Notes: generated by a model not told the origin, from the sequence alone. Numbered from the stretch's first letter, positions 40,528 to 50,141 are shown. The stretch is 53,994 bases of DNA from Candidatus Peregrinibacteria bacterium (GCA_003154375.1 PMDG01000028.1:55313-109306), one strand, 5' to 3'. A program made the numbers and translations.

Positions 40528-42252
40528 ATGGAAGAAAAACCGTCCCGCCAAATCATCTATGTCGATGTCGACGAGGAGGTCACCTCTCTGTTCGACCGAA
40601 TCCGAAACCTTCGCAAGAAGGAGATTTTGTTGGTGATCCCGCGGAAGGCGGTGCTTTTTCAGAGCGGTGTGAACCTGAAAATCCTGAAAACCAAGATGGA
40701 GGCGAAAGGGAAGAAGCTCATCCTGGTTACTTCTGACCGCAACGGGATCCATTTGGCCGAGCGGGTCGGCCTAGCAGTCATGAGCAAGATCGAGGTCGAA
40801 GAGTCCCAGGCTCCAGCCGAGGAGAATCCCCAAGTGTTGATCCGTCCGATCCAAGCCCTCCGGAACGAAACCCCGCGTGAGGACATTCCCCAACGCACCA
40901 CGGAACGAAAAATGAGCATCAGGGAGTTGATCCAGGAATTCAGGATGAAGGATCACCGAAAGAAAAAATCCGAGGATTCCGTTTACACTTCATCAATCGG
41001 AAAGCCGAGCCGGAAGGTGCTCACGTTGATTCTCCTCATTAGCATCGGGCTTTTTGGTCTCATCGGCTACATTGCGTTTCCATCGGCCACAATATTAATC
41101 CGCCCCAAATTCGATAACCTGGATTTCACGGTCAACATCACTTTGGCTGACAAGCGCATAAACCAGGTCCTTCTCGAACAGAACAAGCCGCATGTGGTCG
41201 CCAGCGAGACGGTCCAGACCACCACCAAGCAGACCAAGGTGTTCAGCACCACCAGCATGGAATTCAAAGGCCAGAATGCCAAGGGGAAGATCCGAATCCT
41301 CAACACTGAGGATCAGCCTTGGGCTCTGAAGGCGGGCACCCGTTTCATGACTCCGGACGGAATCTATTTCCGCATTCCGAAATCGGTCACTGTTCCGTCT
41401 CGGACCCTTACAGAAGAGGGGGTGGCGGTCCCCGGAACGTTGGCCTCGGTTGTGGAGGCGGATCCTTTTGACCTGTATGGGAAACCTGTGGGGGATCGGG
41501 GGAATGTGCTTCCAGGCAAGTTCACCATTCCTGCGCTGTCCAAATACAACCAACGTTTGATCTGGGGAGAAAGCGACGCTCCGATGATCGGAGGAGTCAC
41601 CCAATATGAGCCTATTGTGAAAAAAGAGGATATCGAGGCGGCGAAAAAGGAGATCCAGGACAATCTGATTCTGATGGCAAAGGAAGATCTCCGAACCTAC
41701 ATCGATGAGATCAATCAGATGAACAAGACCCACATGGTCCTTATGGACGACGACCAGTATCTCAAAACCACGTTGGTTGATCTCCGTTTTCCAGATGGTT
41801 TGGAAGGAAGCCATCGGGATAAGTTTGAGGTGTTCGCCAAGATCGATGCATCGGGGGTGGCATTCGATTTTGATCAGCTTTTCGCCATTTTGAAGGACGA
41901 GATCGGGTCTCGGGCCCATCCGGACATGAAGATCAGGGAAAGCTCCTTGAATCCGGACAATGTGAGCTACGAGGTGATCGAGGAGAATCCTGATTTGGGC
42001 CAAATCAAGGTGACCGCCACGATCAAGGGGATCGAAGAGTATGTGATCGAGCCATCCTCGGAGGCTGGGTTGCGTTTCGGGAGCAAGCTTAAGGAAAAAG
42101 TACTCGGGCTCAGTGTGGCCGACGCGGAAAACCTCATTGGAAACATGCCAGAGGTGGACGCGGTCAAGATTAAGCCGTGGCCCGTCTGGATCCACAACCT
42201 GCCTCGCATTCCCGAGGGGATCGATATCAAATTGATGGAAGAAGCCCCATAA
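40528..42252 (+). CDS. baseplate-J-like membrane-anchored protein
   Basis: A 574-residue protein. Residues 1-165 are cytosolic, with a Rossmann-like fragment (IIYVDVDEEVTSLFDRIRNL, KKLILVTSDRNG). One membrane helix follows near residue 175 (VLTLILLISIGLFGLIGYIA), then a long outer part rich in beta structure with 'GTRF.TPDGI.FR' and 'PGTLASVVEADPFDLYG', a pattern seen in baseplate-J/gp47-like proteins of CPR. The end GLSVADAENLIGNMPEVDAV, then PRIPEGIDIKL, resembles the repeated closing module of such proteins. Its role is unknown; a link to surface appendage or secretion assembly is possible. It is convergent with the TraC-like gene, with structured repeat copy D between. Confidence 0.7.
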   Translation: MEEKPSRQIIYVDVDEEVTSLFDRIRNLRKKEILLVIPRKAVLFQSGVNLKILKTKMEAKGKKLILVTSDRNGIHLAERVGLAVMSKIEVEESQAPAEENPQVLIRPIQALRNETPREDIPQRTTERKMSIRELIQEFRMKDHRKKKSEDSVYTSSIGKPSRKVLTLILLISIGLFGLIGYIAFPSATILIRPKFDNLDFTVNITLADKRINQVLLEQNKPHVVASETVQTTTKQTKVFSTTSMEFKGQNAKGKIRILNTEDQPWALKAGTRFMTPDGIYFRIPKSVTVPSRTLTEEGVAVPGTLASVVEADPFDLYGKPVGDRGNVLPGKFTIPALSKYNQRLIWGESDAPMIGGVTQYEPIVKKEDIEAAKKEIQDNLILMAKEDLRTYIDEINQMNKTHMVLMDDDQYLKTTLVDLRFPDGLEGSHRDKFEVFAKIDASGVAFDFDQLFAILKDEIGSRAHPDMKIRESSLNPDNVSYEVIEENPDLGQIKVTATIKGIEEYVIEPSSEAGLRFGSKLKEKVLGLSVADAENLIGNMPEVDAVKIKPWPVWIHNLPRIPEGIDIKLMEEAP

Positions 42253-42294
42253 GACATGACGAATAGGCCGACCCGCGACCGAGTTTGAGGAGGC

Positions 42295-42536
42295 GAGCTA
42301 GGCGTAGCGAGGAGTCGAAATGGGTCTTGTGGGCCCCATGAGAAGCTCGCGAAGCAAAGCGAGCTTTCGAAAACGAGACCTTCGAAGAAGCGAGGTTTGC
42401 GAACCAAAGCGGAATGAGCCCGCCAAGGGCGAATGGAGCGTTGGGCGTTTCGTGGGAAATTTGGGACAGATTTCTACGCGAAACGAGCAAACCTCTTTTG
42501 AGAGCGGGAAAGGGCGGGGAAACCAAAGCGGTTTCC
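42295..42536. repeat. convergent-end structured element, copy D (with insert)
   Basis: CGTAGCGAGGAGTCGA, a stem GGTCTTG (42323-42329) / CGAGACC (42374-42380) in which T pairs with G, the hairpin CTCGC / GCGAG, and the terminal hairpin GGAAACC-AAAGC-GGTTTCC (42518-42536). Between them lies an extra segment of about 130 bases that can pair GAGGTTTGC with GCAAACCTC. It ends 5 bases before the TraC-like stop. Confidence 0.85.
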
Positions 42537-42541
42537 ACGAT

Positions 42542-43255
42542 TTAAAGTGGCTCCAGATCCGCTTTGCTGATGTCCTCGATTTTCTGGTTGCGGGAAGTTT
42601 CCGGGTTGTAGAGCCGATAGAAGGTCTCGATCAGCTGGGACGTGGTGAGTTGGGCCACGCGAAGGTTGCAGGCCTCAAGCCCGGTCCGGACAGAGTTCAC
42701 ACGCTCGCCCAGATGTTTGTTGAGCTCGTCGAATTCCTTATGGCGACGCTTGATATTGTCGATGCTGTCCGTGGAAGAGATCGATTGCATGAATTTTTCC
42801 AGGGGATTCAGCTTTTGGGCCCTGTAGGGATCGTAAGGGACGACCACATAGAAATCCTTTTCCATGATGTCTGCGTATTCGACCAATTTTTGGATGTATT
42901 CGGCGTACTCCAGGGTCTGTTGCTTGAGAAGGGGATTATCGTGTTTTGCAGAGGCTTCTTTCACGTTCTCGATATACTTATCGATGTCGAGCTTTCGGGA
43001 CTGGATCACAATCTGGATCGGGAAATCCAAGGAATTGAGAAAGCTCTGGTAAGCGTAGATGATGCTATTCTGCTCTTCTTCGGATTTCAGGTTGAAATTC
43101 ACGCTGGAGGTTTGCAGGATCGCCCGAATCCCGCCGTTTTTCAAGACCACGACATTGTCTTTGATCTCCGCGATGTTCAGGAAAAGCTGGGTGCTGGCCG
43201 CGGGAGAGCCTTTCTTTTGTCGGACCGTGCTTTTGGGGGGTGTCGTGTCGGCCAT
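42542..43255 (-). CDS. TraC/VirB4 N-terminal-like protein
   Basis: A 237-residue protein; the ATG at 43255 is preferred to a TTG three codons upstream. STQLFLNIAEIKDNVVVLKN, GGIRAILQTSSVNFNLKSEE, IIYAYQSFLNSLDFPIQIVI, MEKDFYVVVPYDP and the final GLEACNLRVAQLTTSQLIET match the TraC-like domain found in CPR proteins related to the N-terminal part of VirB4/TraC conjugation ATPases. The ATPase (FtsK-like) half is absent and no PrgI or VirB6 gene is adjacent, so this is a stand-alone subunit. It may belong to a type IV secretion or pilus-related system encoded elsewhere. Confidence 0.8.
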   Translation of the reverse strand: MADTTPPKSTVRQKKGSPAASTQLFLNIAEIKDNVVVLKNGGIRAILQTSSVNFNLKSEEEQNSIIYAYQSFLNSLDFPIQIVIQSRKLDIDKYIENVKEASAKHDNPLLKQQTLEYAEYIQKLVEYADIMEKDFYVVVPYDPYRAQKLNPLEKFMQSISSTDSIDNIKRRHKEFDELNKHLGERVNSVRTGLEACNLRVAQLTTSQLIETFYRLYNPETSRNQKIEDISKADLEPL

Positions 43256-43320
43256 ATTTGCCAATTAGGTGTTAGTTTTTTATTTTGCGAATGGTTTTGG
43301 TTTGTCGGGTTCGCATGTCG

Positions 43321-43348
43321 TTGAGACTTGAGACTCGCGCTTGAGACT
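43321..43348. repeat. heptad repeat TTGAGAC
   Basis: TTGAGAC, TTGAGAC, TCGCGCT, TGAGACT; it touches the helicase stop. The same heptamers appear inverted at 50142-50219. Confidence 0.8.
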
Positions 43349-45074
43349 AAAAGAGTTTCATCTGCGCTTTCCTGATCTCTTTGCGGTGGATCGATCGCAC
43401 TGTGGTCTCGGGCAGTTTGCCGAAGATCATGTTTGAGTAGCCGATTTCTTCCAAAAAACGTGATGGGAACGTGGGCTCCGCGAATTTTTGTGTGCAGAAA
43501 AATAAGTGCAGATCGCGGGTGGCGCGGGTCATGCCCACGTAAAGGAGACGGCGTTCCTCGGCCAGAAGCTCTGCATCTTCGCCCATTTTTTTGCCAGGAA
43601 GGTTTCCCTCTTCTAACCCAACAATCATCGTCACGGGAAATTCGAGTCCCTTGGCCGAGTGAAGGGTGAGCAGGTTGATTTTGTCCGACTCAACTAGGTT
43701 GTCGATATCCTGCTCGGTCCGAGCCTCGTCCAAAAAGTCGAACAGGGCGTCTTGAATTGGTTGAGCATCGTAGGCCATGGCATGGGGAACGAGCATGTGC
43801 ATGTGCGTGACCTGCGAATCCGTGAATTTGCCCAAGCTCACATAATGGTCGATCCTTTCGCGCATCCAATCGCTGAATTTTATTCCCTCTGGAAAGGATT
43901 CCAGAAAGCGGAGTTGATCCAAATGCATTAGAATTTCCATGACCTCCTTCCGTTCCCAGAAAACCTCGGGGGCAGACAGTTGATACGGATAGCCGCGCTT
44001 CGCGAGCTCTGCTGCGATCCGTTTTCCTTCGGCCTGGGTGCGATAGAGGATGGCAATGTCTCCGAATTTCAGGAATTCCTCATCGCGTTTGACGTCCAAT
44101 ATATCCGCTGTGTGCATCGCGTCATGACTTCCAAGATAATTTTGGAGAAGATGGAGAATCGTTTCATTCTGTTCGGATTCGGAGACGCTTTTCCAAAGGC
44201 TGATATCGCCTTGTTTCAGCGCCAAGGCCTGCAAGGGTTTCGGCAACCGCTCGGGATTGTGCCCGATCAGCTCTTCCGCACCTTTTAAAATTCGTGGCGG
44301 GTTGCGATAGTTCTCGGTGAGGCTCACCAAGGCACAGTCTGGATAGTTTAGGGGGAAATCGGCGAGCGATTTCGGATCCGACCCGCGCCACGAATAGATA
44401 GTTTGGTCCGGATCACCGACCACACACAGGTTCCGATGTTTGTCTGCCAATTTTTGCACGATTTGGATCTGTGGCCCGTTCACGTCCTGATACTCGTCGA
44501 CCAATATATAACTGAAAAGCGCTTGGCATTTTTCGAGAATGCCTTCATCCTCTTCCCAAAGGTCCAATAATTTGGTGAGGAGGCCTGTGAAATCCAAGGC
44601 GTTCAGTTTTTTGAGGGCCGCACGATAGTCCCGAAGAATGATTTCCATCCGTTCTGGGGCCAGCGACGATTTCGGTTTCCTAAAGTCGATCAATTCCAAA
44701 TCGGACAGAATAATCCGAAGCTCTTTTTTTTCGTTTGGATACAGGATTCCGAATAGGACCTCCTCTTGTTCCTTTTTGCCAAGGATCGCGAAATCGGTTT
44801 TCCAGTAGTGTCGAAGAATCCGTGCTGCCAAGGCGTGGAATGTGCATGCCTCGACGCCAGGGAATTTGAGTTCGGTCAGACGATGGTTGAGTTCGCGCGC
44901 CGCCTTGTTGGTAAAAGTGAGCGCCAAGATCTTATGGGGCTCCACTTTGAGCATCTCGATCAGATAGCCGATCCGCGAGACCAAGGTGTGGGTTTTGCCC
45001 GTGCCGGCGCCCGCCAATATTCGGAGGGGGCCCTCTGTGGTCTCTACTGCCTTTCGTTGGGAAAGATTTAACAT
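43347..45074 (-). CDS. UvrD/Rep-family DNA helicase, short form
   Basis: A superfamily 1A 3'-5' helicase used in repair and replication restart. All motifs are present: I (ILAGAGTGKTHTLV), Ia (ALTFTNKAARELNHRL), II (ILVDEYQDVNGPQ), III (VVGDPDQTIYSWRGSDPK), IV (SLTENYRNPPRIL), V (LLTLHSAKGLEFPVTMIVGL) and VI (EERRLLYVGMTRATRDLHLF). At 575 residues it is shorter than PcrA/UvrD (about 700-730); the missing length falls mainly in the 2B subdomain and the C-terminal tail. The EndoQ-like gene lies upstream on the same strand, 154 bases away across a hairpin, which suggests shared repair function. No RecB-type nuclease domain is fused. Confidence 0.92.
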   Translation of the reverse strand: MLNLSQRKAVETTEGPLRILAGAGTGKTHTLVSRIGYLIEMLKVEPHKILALTFTNKAARELNHRLTELKFPGVEACTFHALAARILRHYWKTDFAILGKKEQEEVLFGILYPNEKKELRIILSDLELIDFRKPKSSLAPERMEIILRDYRAALKKLNALDFTGLLTKLLDLWEEDEGILEKCQALFSYILVDEYQDVNGPQIQIVQKLADKHRNLCVVGDPDQTIYSWRGSDPKSLADFPLNYPDCALVSLTENYRNPPRILKGAEELIGHNPERLPKPLQALALKQGDISLWKSVSESEQNETILHLLQNYLGSHDAMHTADILDVKRDEEFLKFGDIAILYRTQAEGKRIAAELAKRGYPYQLSAPEVFWERKEVMEILMHLDQLRFLESFPEGIKFSDWMRERIDHYVSLGKFTDSQVTHMHMLVPHAMAYDAQPIQDALFDFLDEARTEQDIDNLVESDKINLLTLHSAKGLEFPVTMIVGLEEGNLPGKKMGEDAELLAEERRLLYVGMTRATRDLHLFFCTQKFAEPTFPSRFLEEIGYSNMIFGKLPETTVRSIHRKEIRKAQMKLF

Positions 45075-45117
45075 TAAAACAATTACGAATTACGGTTTTG
45101 GAATTAGCATCTTTATT

Positions 45118-45219
45118 TTTCATCCAGAGTGAGCGAAGCGAAACGTGGGATCTCCCAATATCTATTCATGATAGCCGATGGGAGATTCTTCACTGCGCTC
45201 CGCTGCGTTCTGAATGAAA
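45118..45219. repeat. long REP-like palindrome between the EndoQ-like and helicase genes
   Basis: The left arm TTCATCCAGAGTGAGCGAAG continuing to GGATCTCCCA faces TGGGAGATTCTTCACTGCGC continuing to TCTGAATGAA. The arms are imperfectly complementary over about 40 bases around ATATCTATTCATGATAGCCGA. Similar 'TTCAGAACGCAGCGGAGCG' palindromes occur in many bacterial phyla. It lies just after the EndoQ-like stop and may act in termination. Confidence 0.8.
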
Positions 45220-45228
45220 AGAAGCGCA

Positions 45229-46503
45229 TTATAGCAACTTCATTTGTTTTTTTTCCACCAATTCGTTGGGGCGGAACAATTTTATGATGCCGAATTCGCC
45301 GTCATATCCGGCCTCTTTGATCACGTTACCCTTTCGCATGCGGTCGATCGCCTCCGCCACCATGGGGTGTACTTTTGCGATTTGGGCGATTGGAGCGTCT
45401 TTGAGAATAAAAAATTCGGGGCCGATTCTTTCCAACAATTTGAAATATAGCTCTCCTACCCTTTTGCTGGCTCCGCCTACGTCCAACACTTCACCGATGA
45501 TTTCGGTTAGCGGAATGATGTACCATACTGCACGTGCTGTAGCAGGCTTGAAGCCCATGGGCCGATCAGCAAGGAGGCTGACGCGGTGATCCACGCCCAC
45601 CGTGATCTTTTTGCCCGTTTTGGGCGACTTGTAATTGTTTTTGCGGGTTTCCTCGGGGGTCAACCGCAATTGTTCGTCCCGTAGGCCATCGGCATGGTAT
45701 TTGCCTTCCTCGGGGAAGAATTCAATGGTTCCTGCGACTTTGGAATGGTTGTGGCGCAGGGCGTTCAGGATCGAGGGATAATCGCGCGCGCAATCGAATA
45801 CTGTGGCCTCGCGGCCGAGCTTTCTGGGCGAGTGGGCGTCGGAATTCGAGACCAACACATATTTGTCCAATTGGCTGAGTCGCCAGTTCATGGCAGGATC
45901 AGATGAAAGGCCAGTCTCTAATGCGCAAATGTGGGGGCTTAATTCCTCGAAACATTCCTCGATGGAATCGAAGCCCGAATTGGCGCCGAACACGGAAAAA
46001 TGGGGAGTCCAGATGTGCGCTGGTATCAATTGAATGTCTGGTGAGATATCGAGCAGCAATTTTAAAAGAATTTTGCTGTCCAGACCCAGAATAGGGCGGC
46101 CATCGGATTTGATATTGCCGATCTTGTCCAACGCCAGATTGATCTTGGCGACCGTGGCCAGATTGGGTGCCAGAATCACGAGGTGAACCTTGCGAACGCG
46201 GTCATTCTTTTTATAAATCAGGCTGACTTCGGTGCTGAGGATGAAACGGATGTCCCGATCGCAAGAGGGGAACACAGGAGCGTCACCCTTGTTTTTGAAT
46301 TCCGACCTCAACGCAAAAACACCAGGGTCCCGTTCCTCCAATTGTTCGTGAAGATCTTTAAACCAAGCGGGATAGGTGAAATCACCCGTGCTGATGAGGT
46401 CGATGCCCTTGAGTTTGGCCCACGCCTCCAAATGGGGCAGGTCCAAATCACGGCTGCACGCACGGGAATATTTGCTGTGGATGTGAAGGTCGGCGATGAA
46501 CAT
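45229..46503 (-). CDS. PHP-family EndoQ-like endonuclease homolog
   Basis: A 424-residue protein matching archaeal endonuclease Q, which nicks DNA 5' to deaminated bases. Motifs are ADLHIHSKYSRACSRD (PHP metal site), ISTGDFTYPAWF, STEVSLIYKKNDRVRKVHLV, GRPILGLDSK, IPAHIWTPHFSVFG, GLSSDPAMNWRLSQLD and SNSDAHSPRKLGREA. The C-terminal part runs into TVGVDHRVSLLADRPMG. In EndoQ this region has a four-Cys zinc site, as I recall it; here the equivalent positions read DGLRDEQL and KSPKTGKK, with no cysteine. It may therefore cut differently, or rely on another fold. It lies directly upstream of the UvrD-type gene, as repair context would predict. Confidence 0.85.
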   Translation of the reverse strand: MFIADLHIHSKYSRACSRDLDLPHLEAWAKLKGIDLISTGDFTYPAWFKDLHEQLEERDPGVFALRSEFKNKGDAPVFPSCDRDIRFILSTEVSLIYKKNDRVRKVHLVILAPNLATVAKINLALDKIGNIKSDGRPILGLDSKILLKLLLDISPDIQLIPAHIWTPHFSVFGANSGFDSIEECFEELSPHICALETGLSSDPAMNWRLSQLDKYVLVSNSDAHSPRKLGREATVFDCARDYPSILNALRHNHSKVAGTIEFFPEEGKYHADGLRDEQLRLTPEETRKNNYKSPKTGKKITVGVDHRVSLLADRPMGFKPATARAVWYIIPLTEIIGEVLDVGGASKRVGELYFKLLERIGPEFFILKDAPIAQIAKVHPMVAEAIDRMRKGNVIKEAGYDGEFGIIKLFRPNELVEKKQMKLL

Positions 46504-46821
46504 AGTGCTGAGGTTACTATATCATTTTTGTTTTAATTTGCCCCCAGCATATCGCTAAATTCAATGTTATCTCCTAACGCCGTTCGCCACGGCGGGCGTT
46601 CCTTTTTGGGCGGTCAAAAAGGAACCAAAAAACCGCCTGGGGGTTCATGACGCAATCGCAGCGTTGCACATTACCCCAGCCGCGTTCTGCGCATTCACCC
46701 CCGGGACCCCCCGATGCCGAGAAGCCGACGGTTATCAGTTAAGTTTCCGAATTTATATTTAACACTGTCCACTAGCCCCTAAAAATGGTATAATATAGGG
46801 AAGTCTTTTGATGAAACAAAC
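46504..46821. other. gene-free spacer with REP-like stem-loop
   Basis: This 318-base divergent spacer holds the third stem-loop of the family TTCCTTTTTG-GGCGGT-CAAAAAGGAA (46599-46624, perfect 10-bp stem) and a G/C-rich stretch with GGGGGTTCATG and CATTCACCCCC, similar to the pair at 2990-3055. TATAAT-like bases near 46788-46793 may serve the gene at 46822. No gene is seen. Confidence 0.7.
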
Positions 46822-47340
46822 ATGTCCGATTTAGTCCAACAACTAGAGACAGAATCCGTGGACGAAGCCCCGATCCAAGGGTTTGCTGATTTTGAGTCGG
46901 CCTTGGAATCGCTGCATTCGAATGGCCTGGAGGAATCTTTTGCCGATCTGATCCTCTATTTTTCGGTTTCCGGTCGCGAAATGGAGATCGGATCCCTGTT
47001 CATGGCTTTGGATTTTCATAAACGGATCCGATTCATCGAACTTTTGATGGATGATGTGTTTGAAGGCGCCTCACATCATCACCAGCCTTCCATGATCGTT
47101 TACCGCAAACGCATTTCCGAGGGGCTTCGCGTGACCAAGGGCGAGATCGGCCTTGAGAATGCCATCGCCGAGGCGAGGGTCGGACGTTCCGATGCCGCCA
47201 TTTCCTTTTTTCGTGCCCACCCCTCCCGTATCAAATTATTTCTGGCGGAACTCAATAACCAATTCCCCGATGAGGCGAATGCGGTGGCCTTGAATTTGGT
47301 CGTCCATTTAATGGGCAAACTCCAGGAGTCGTCCAATTAA
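46822..47340 (+). CDS. hypothetical helical protein
   Basis: A 172-residue cytosolic protein I do not recognise. It is mainly helical and acidic: an N-terminal Glu-rich segment, FADFESALESLHSNGLEESF, a His-rich turn (SHHHQP) near residue 90, YRKRISEGLRVTKGEIGLEN and a Leu-rich C-terminus (ALNLVVHLMGKLQE). No cysteines, signal peptide or membrane segment are present. The length and composition agree with a real gene: the frame is clean, and codon use resembles its neighbours. It precedes gyrA on the same strand by about 180 bases. Confidence 0.65.
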   Translation: MSDLVQQLETESVDEAPIQGFADFESALESLHSNGLEESFADLILYFSVSGREMEIGSLFMALDFHKRIRFIELLMDDVFEGASHHHQPSMIVYRKRISEGLRVTKGEIGLENAIAEARVGRSDAAISFFRAHPSRIKLFLAELNNQFPDEANAVALNLVVHLMGKLQESSN

Positions 47341-47523
47341 ACCATTAAAACATTGATCCGCTTGTCGTGTTGCCATTTGCCATTGGATGATTGGCTTTTT
47401 TGGTGTCAAGTCTTCTGCCATCAAAACCCTTTGAAACAAATCGGCATTCTGATAGAATTTGTCCGTTAATTTTTGTCCGATCCACTGCGACGGGCAAACT
47501 CCTATTTTTTTACTTTATTCAAA

Positions 47524-50136
47524 GTGGCAAAAGAAAAAGCTAAGAAACCAATCGAACCCGAGAATGAGGAGAACAAGCCGGAGGAGGAGGTCGAAGAAGG
47601 GGTTCCCCAAACCTCATCTTCAGGCGGCAAACTCGTCGATGACGAGATGCCGGCCTTGGTGGGCGTTGGTAACGTGAGCAATCGCGAGATTGTTACCGAA
47701 ATGCAGGAAAGCTACCTCGATTACGCCATGAGCGTGATCGTTTCGCGCGCTTTGCCTGATGTCCGCGATGGTCTCAAACCCGTGCATCGCCGCATCCTGT
47801 ATTCCATGAACGAGATCGGGCTGCGCCATAGCGCCAAATTCCGCAAATCCGCGGCCGTGGTCGGCGATGTGCTCGCCAAGTACCATCCGCATGGCGACGT
47901 TGCTGTGTACGACACCATGGTCCACATGGCCCAGGATTTCAAGATGCGCTATCCGCTCATTTTCGGACAAGGAAACTTCGGATCCATGGATGGAGACCAT
48001 GCCGCAGCCATGCGTTATACCGAGGCTAAATTGCATCGCATCTCCGATGAGATTCTGGCTGATATTGAAAAGGAAACGGTCGATTTTCGCCCCAACTACG
48101 ATGGCCGTTTGAAGGAACCTTCTGTGCTCCCAAGCCGAATTCCCGCTTTGCTTTTGAACGGCACTGTCGGTATCGCCGTGGGTATGGCCACCAACATCCC
48201 ACCCCACAACCTGACCGAGGTCATGAATGCCGTGAAGCATTTGATCAACCATCCGGAAGCCTCGGTAGACGATTTGCTGCAATTCATCAAAGGTCCCGAT
48301 TTTCCAACCGCTGGTTTGGTGTACGACATCGAAGCCCTCAAAATGGCCTATGCCACTGGCCGAGGTAGCGTGGTGATCCGTGGGCGTGCCGACATCGAGG
48401 AGACCAAAGCGGGAAAGTTTCGTATTATCATCACCGAGGTCCCGTTCCAGATCAACAAGGCCGCCTTGGTTGAAACCATGGCCGACCTGGTGCGCGACAA
48501 GGTGATCACCGGTATTTCCGATATCCGCGATGAATCCAGCCGAAAGGGCGTCCGCGTGGTGGTCGAACTCAAGCGCGATGCGTTCCCCAAAAAGGTGCTC
48601 AACCAGCTTTACAAGCATACTAATCTGCAAACCTCGTTTGGTTACAACATGATTGGCCTGGTGAACGGCCTTCAGCCTCGCCTACTCGATCTCAAGTCCA
48701 TGCTGGAGCAGTTTATCGACCATCGCCGCGAGGTGGTGAAGCGCCGCACCGAGTTTGAACTCAAGGTGGCCAAGGCGCGCGCCCATATATTGGAAGGGTT
48801 GAAGATCGCGCTCGACCACATCGACGAGGTAATCGCCTTGATCAAGAAATCGCCCACGAAAGAAGATGCCAGGGACGGGTTGATGAAGAAATTCAAACTG
48901 AGCGAGCTCCAAGCCAAGGCTATTCTCGAGATGCGCTTACAGACTTTGGCAGGACTCGAGCGCCAAAAGATCGAGGACGAGTTGGCCGAGCGGATGAAAT
49001 TCATCATGGAATGCGAGGCCATTTTGGCTGATGTTAAGAAGATCATGGCCATCGTGGCCAAGGAGAGCGATGAGATTTTGGAGAAATACGGCGACAAGCG
49101 CCTGACCGAGATCGTGCCCCACGCCGTGGGCGAGTTCAATGCCATTTCGCTCATCCCCGATGAGCCCATGGTGGTGACCCTCACCAAGACGGGTTACATC
49201 AAACGCCTCACGCCGACCGTATACCGCACCCAGAACCGCGGTGGCAAGGGCGTGATCGGCATGACCACCAAGGACGAGGACGAGATCAGTCAGATCATCT
49301 ACACGCGCACGCACAACAACCTTCTGTTCTTCACGGACAAGGGCCGTGTGTTCCGATTGCCCGTATACGAGATCCCCGTGGCCAGCCGAACGGCCAAAGG
49401 CCAGGCGGTGGTCAACCTGATCCAGCTCACCGACAATGAGCGCGTCACTGTGCTCTTCGATGATTCTCATCACGATGGCGGCAAATACCTGTTCATGGCC
49501 ACCTCGGCCGGAACGGTGAAGAAGACAGATCTCGAGGATTTCAAGAATGTCCGCAAATCCGGTCTTATCGCCATCAAACTCCGCCCGGGCGATCTGCTCC
49601 GCTGGGTGAAACCAACAAAAGAGAACGATCAGGTGATGCTCGTGACGAAAGAAGGCAAGTGCATCCGCTTCAAGGAAAGCGATGTTCGCTCGATGGGCCG
49701 CGCCAGCATGGGTGTGCGTGGAATCCGCGTGAGGCCAGGCGACACCATGGTTTCGATGGATGTGGTCCGCGACGAGCCCAACAGCCGCCTCTTGGTGGTG
49801 ATGGAAAACGGCTTGGGCAAGACGACCAAAGTGACGGATTATCGTTTCCAGGCTCGTGGAGGCACTGGTGTGAAGACCGCCAATATCACGGCCAAGACTG
49901 GCAAAATCGTGGGTTCCGGAATCTTGGATAATTCCACCATTGGCGATCTGATTTTGATCTCCAAGGAAGGCCAGATGATCCGCATGCCTTTGGTTGACCT
50001 TCCCTCTATCGGCCGTGCCACCCAAGGAGTGTATGTGATGCGTTTGGATGGAAAGGACAAAGTCGCTTCCATGTCGGTGATCCTAGAGGATGCGACTGCA
50101 CCAAAAGCTGAGGAATTGCCACTCCAAAAGGCCTAA
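47524..50136 (+). CDS. gyrA: DNA gyrase subunit A
   Basis: GyrA cuts and rejoins DNA as part of gyrase. The GTG at 47524 (MAKEKAKKP after initiation) gives about 870 residues; an in-frame TTG at 47473 would add a poorly conserved extension. An acidic lineage-specific head of about 40 residues precedes [20 protein letters not shown]. The catalytic Tyr lies in [14 protein letters not shown], and the wrapping-domain GyrA box is [10 protein letters not shown]. The quinolone-determining segment reads GDVAVYDTM, with Val at the position of E. coli Ser83 and Asp kept at 87. The C-terminal beta-pinwheel ends without an acidic tail. gyrB is not nearby. Confidence 0.95.
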   Translation: MAKEKAKKPIEPENEENKPEEEVEEGVPQTSSSGGKLVDDEMPALVGVGNVSNREIVTEMQESYLDYAMSVIVSRALPDVRDGLKPVHRRILYSMNEIGLRHSAKFRKSAAVVGDVLAKYHPHGDVAVYDTMVHMAQDFKMRYPLIFGQGNFGSMDGDHAAAMRYTEAKLHRISDEILADIEKETVDFRPNYDGRLKEPSVLPSRIPALLLNGTVGIAVGMATNIPPHNLTEVMNAVKHLINHPEASVDDLLQFIKGPDFPTAGLVYDIEALKMAYATGRGSVVIRGRADIEETKAGKFRIIITEVPFQINKAALVETMADLVRDKVITGISDIRDESSRKGVRVVVELKRDAFPKKVLNQLYKHTNLQTSFGYNMIGLVNGLQPRLLDLKSMLEQFIDHRREVVKRRTEFELKVAKARAHILEGLKIALDHIDEVIALIKKSPTKEDARDGLMKKFKLSELQAKAILEMRLQTLAGLERQKIEDELAERMKFIMECEAILADVKKIMAIVAKESDEILEKYGDKRLTEIVPHAVGEFNAISLIPDEPMVVTLTKTGYIKRLTPTVYRTQNRGGKGVIGMTTKDEDEISQIIYTRTHNNLLFFTDKGRVFRLPVYEIPVASRTAKGQAVVNLIQLTDNERVTVLFDDSHHDGGKYLFMATSAGTVKKTDLEDFKNVRKSGLIAIKLRPGDLLRWVKPTKENDQVMLVTKEGKCIRFKESDVRSMGRASMGVRGIRVRPGDTMVSMDVVRDEPNSRLLVVMENGLGKTTKVTDYRFQARGGTGVKTANITAKTGKIVGSGILDNSTIGDLILISKEGQMIRMPLVDLPSIGRATQGVYVMRLDGKDKVASMSVILEDATAPKAEELPLQKA

Positions 50137-50141
50137 TGGAC

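Noticed and set aside
40528-43255. Prophage or conjugative element, from the baseplate-J-like and TraC-like genes
   Set aside because: No capsid, portal, terminase, integrase, relaxase or VirB4 ATPase is nearby. Both protein types are common as lone genes in CPR chromosomes.
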